A stretch of DNA of 64,000 nucleotides, from positions 1,426,001-1,490,000 of the forward strand of contig NZ_CP042326.1 of NCBI RefSeq assembly GCF_007904085.1, in the 5' to 3' direction. A program made the position numbers and the translations under genes. The notes under the pieces were generated by a model, which saw only the letters and a list, made by a program, of their open reading frames with translations, was not told where the DNA came from and did not search any database. This DNA is from Euhalothece natronophila Z-M001 (lineage in GTDB: Bacteria > Cyanobacteriota > Cyanobacteriia > Cyanobacteriales > Rubidibacteraceae). Of the stretch, positions 63,059-64,000 are shown one piece after another (positions within the stretch are counted from its first letter, which is position 1; every line of letters starts with the position of its first letter).

Positions 63059-64000
63059 ATGTCCTCTAAAACCGATCAATCCCTAAACTATCCCTTTCTA
63101 TTACTGACTCATCTGGTTTGTGCTGATCGAGAGATTCACAATAAAGAATTAAACTACTTACAAATATTAGCAGGAAAGAAAGGAATTAATAATGAAACTC
63201 TGAGAGAGAAAGAGAAAATCCTGACTCAAGATGAGTCCTTATTATCAATGGAAACAGTTGCAGAAAAAATTTCTCCTCAACAACAAAGTGCAGTCATGAG
63301 AGATTTGCTTTTAATGGCATTTGCTGATGGTTATTTCTCCCCATTAGAACGCCAAATGCTCGAACAAGTAAGGGAAATATGGAATTGGTCATCAGAAAAA
63401 CTAGAGAATTTTATCCAGAGTGCAAACGAGTTTCAAGAGGCTCAAGAAAACTATTTTACAACCTTACATCAGACAACTAAATTAGAAGGTCAGTTATGGA
63501 ATGATCCAGACTATCAAAACGGAATTAAACAAAGCGCGATCGTCTCCCATGAAGATTATCCCTTTGCGAAAGAGGCGTTAGAAAAGACAGAAGCAAAACT
63601 AAAGGAATTAGAACAGAAACTTGACCAAACTCTAACAGATATTCAAAACCAAATTAATCAGAAAGCCAAAGCAGAAACGGCTAAAGAAGTGATTAATCTT
63701 TTGCATGAAACAATCCAACATCTCAAAGACGAAATCAAAACAAAATTGATTGCAGTTCAAGACTCTCTAGAAGCAAAAAAGAGTAACTTGGATTATTTTA
63801 CGATCGCGTTCATGGGAAAAACCAAAGCTGGAAAAAGTACCCTGCATTCAATTTTAACCGAACAAGGATGGAGCGCGATCGGGGCTGGAAAACAACGCAC
63901 CACTCGCCTCAACCGTGTTTATGAATGGAAAAACATCCGCATCATCGACACACCTGGAATTGGCGCACCAAATGGAAAAACTGACGAAGAAATCGCCCAA
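63059..64000 (+). CDS. TerB-domain plus dynamin-like GTPase (partial, runs off the window)
   Basis: The reading frame stays open to the last base (314 codons). The N-terminal part (about 8-125) resembles TerB: two acidic helix motifs, ADREIHNKEL and ADGYFSPLERQML. A long coiled coil follows (about 170-245). A GTPase domain then begins with P-loop GKTKAGKS (253-260), a switch I region with Thr (QRTTRLNR) and G3 DTPG (297-300). GGGAG precedes the ATG by eight bases. TerB and dynamin-like modules occur in membrane-stress and antiphage systems. The C-terminal part is missing, so the class is provisional. Confidence 0.8.
   Translation, partial: MSSKTDQSLNYPFLLLTHLVCADREIHNKELNYLQILAGKKGINNETLREKEKILTQDESLLSMETVAEKISPQQQSAVMRDLLLMAFADGYFSPLERQMLEQVREIWNWSSEKLENFIQSANEFQEAQENYFTTLHQTTKLEGQLWNDPDYQNGIKQSAIVSHEDYPFAKEALEKTEAKLKELEQKLDQTLTDIQNQINQKAKAETAKEVINLLHETIQHLKDEIKTKLIAVQDSLEAKKSNLDYFTIAFMGKTKAGKSTLHSILTEQGWSAIGAGKQRTTRLNRVYEWKNIRIIDTPGIGAPNGKTDEEIAQ

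Overview
The window comes from a cyanobacterium. It carries a beta-carboxysome operon (ccmK-ccmK-ccmL-ccmM-ccmN), form I Rubisco with its chaperone RbcX, specialised NDH-1 genes for CO2 uptake with a CO2-hydration protein, a diflavin flavoprotein, a carotene isomerase and a CRR6-type NDH-1 assembly factor. The octamer GCGATCGC, often extended to GCGATCGCGC, is very frequent, as is typical of many cyanobacteria. A glucosylglycerol-phosphate synthase, a sodium/amino-acid symporter and a glycerol-3-phosphate dehydrogenase suggest a salt-tolerant species. A Halothece/Dactylococcopsis-like unicellular strain is a guess; no 16S gene is present.

Layout. 0-6.6 kb: housekeeping (recG, pyrF, an RNA methyltransferase, small conserved proteins). 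6.9-17.6 kb: salt and stress genes (ggpS, an acidic helical protein, an S10 peptidase, an RRM protein, glpD, an AGCS symporter) with a DUF4258 toxin-antitoxin-like pair. 17.7-20.7 kb: sat and an Flv1-type flavoprotein. 20.7-24.2 kb: an accessory module with an ECF-like sigma gene divergent from an HTH-NTPase gene, six 10-bp iterons just upstream of the latter's promoter, and an AAA-like NTPase gene interrupted by one frameshift in a T run. 24.2-35.5 kb: mostly housekeeping (comB, trhO, a CmoA-like methyltransferase, a peroxiredoxin, a DHH-CBS-nucleotidyltransferase fusion, a gyrase/topo IV A subunit).

35.5-47.6 kb is a CO2-concentrating supercluster. cupB-ndhD-ndhF on the minus strand lies beside ccmK2-ccmK1-ccmL-ccmM-ccmN-rbcL-rbcX-rbcS on the plus strand, closed by a strong intrinsic terminator. 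CcmM has a gamma-carbonic-anhydrase domain and four Rubisco-small-subunit-like repeats. A clear Shine-Dalgarno plus TTG sits exactly before the first repeat and should give the short CcmM form.

47.6-56.7 kb holds a HemY-type protoporphyrinogen oxidase, a CbiM cobalt/nickel transport group, a PucC-like transporter, a VapBC-like pair, folC and upp. 56.9-58.5 kb is an IscB (OMEGA) nuclease gene with all RuvC and HNH catalytic residues visible, preceded by a highly structured HEARO/omega-RNA-like region. No transposase is seen.

60.1-64.0 kb looks like a defence or conflict region: an HTH-NB-ARC NTPase without a sensor domain, a Uma2-type nuclease gene between imperfect 40-bp direct repeats, a hicA remnant, and a two-gene operon ending in a TerB-domain plus dynamin-like GTPase that runs off the window. 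The NB-ARC promoter and the GTPase operon promoter share a TAAAGTGAG half-site arranged as inverted repeats over the -10 elements, which suggests common control.
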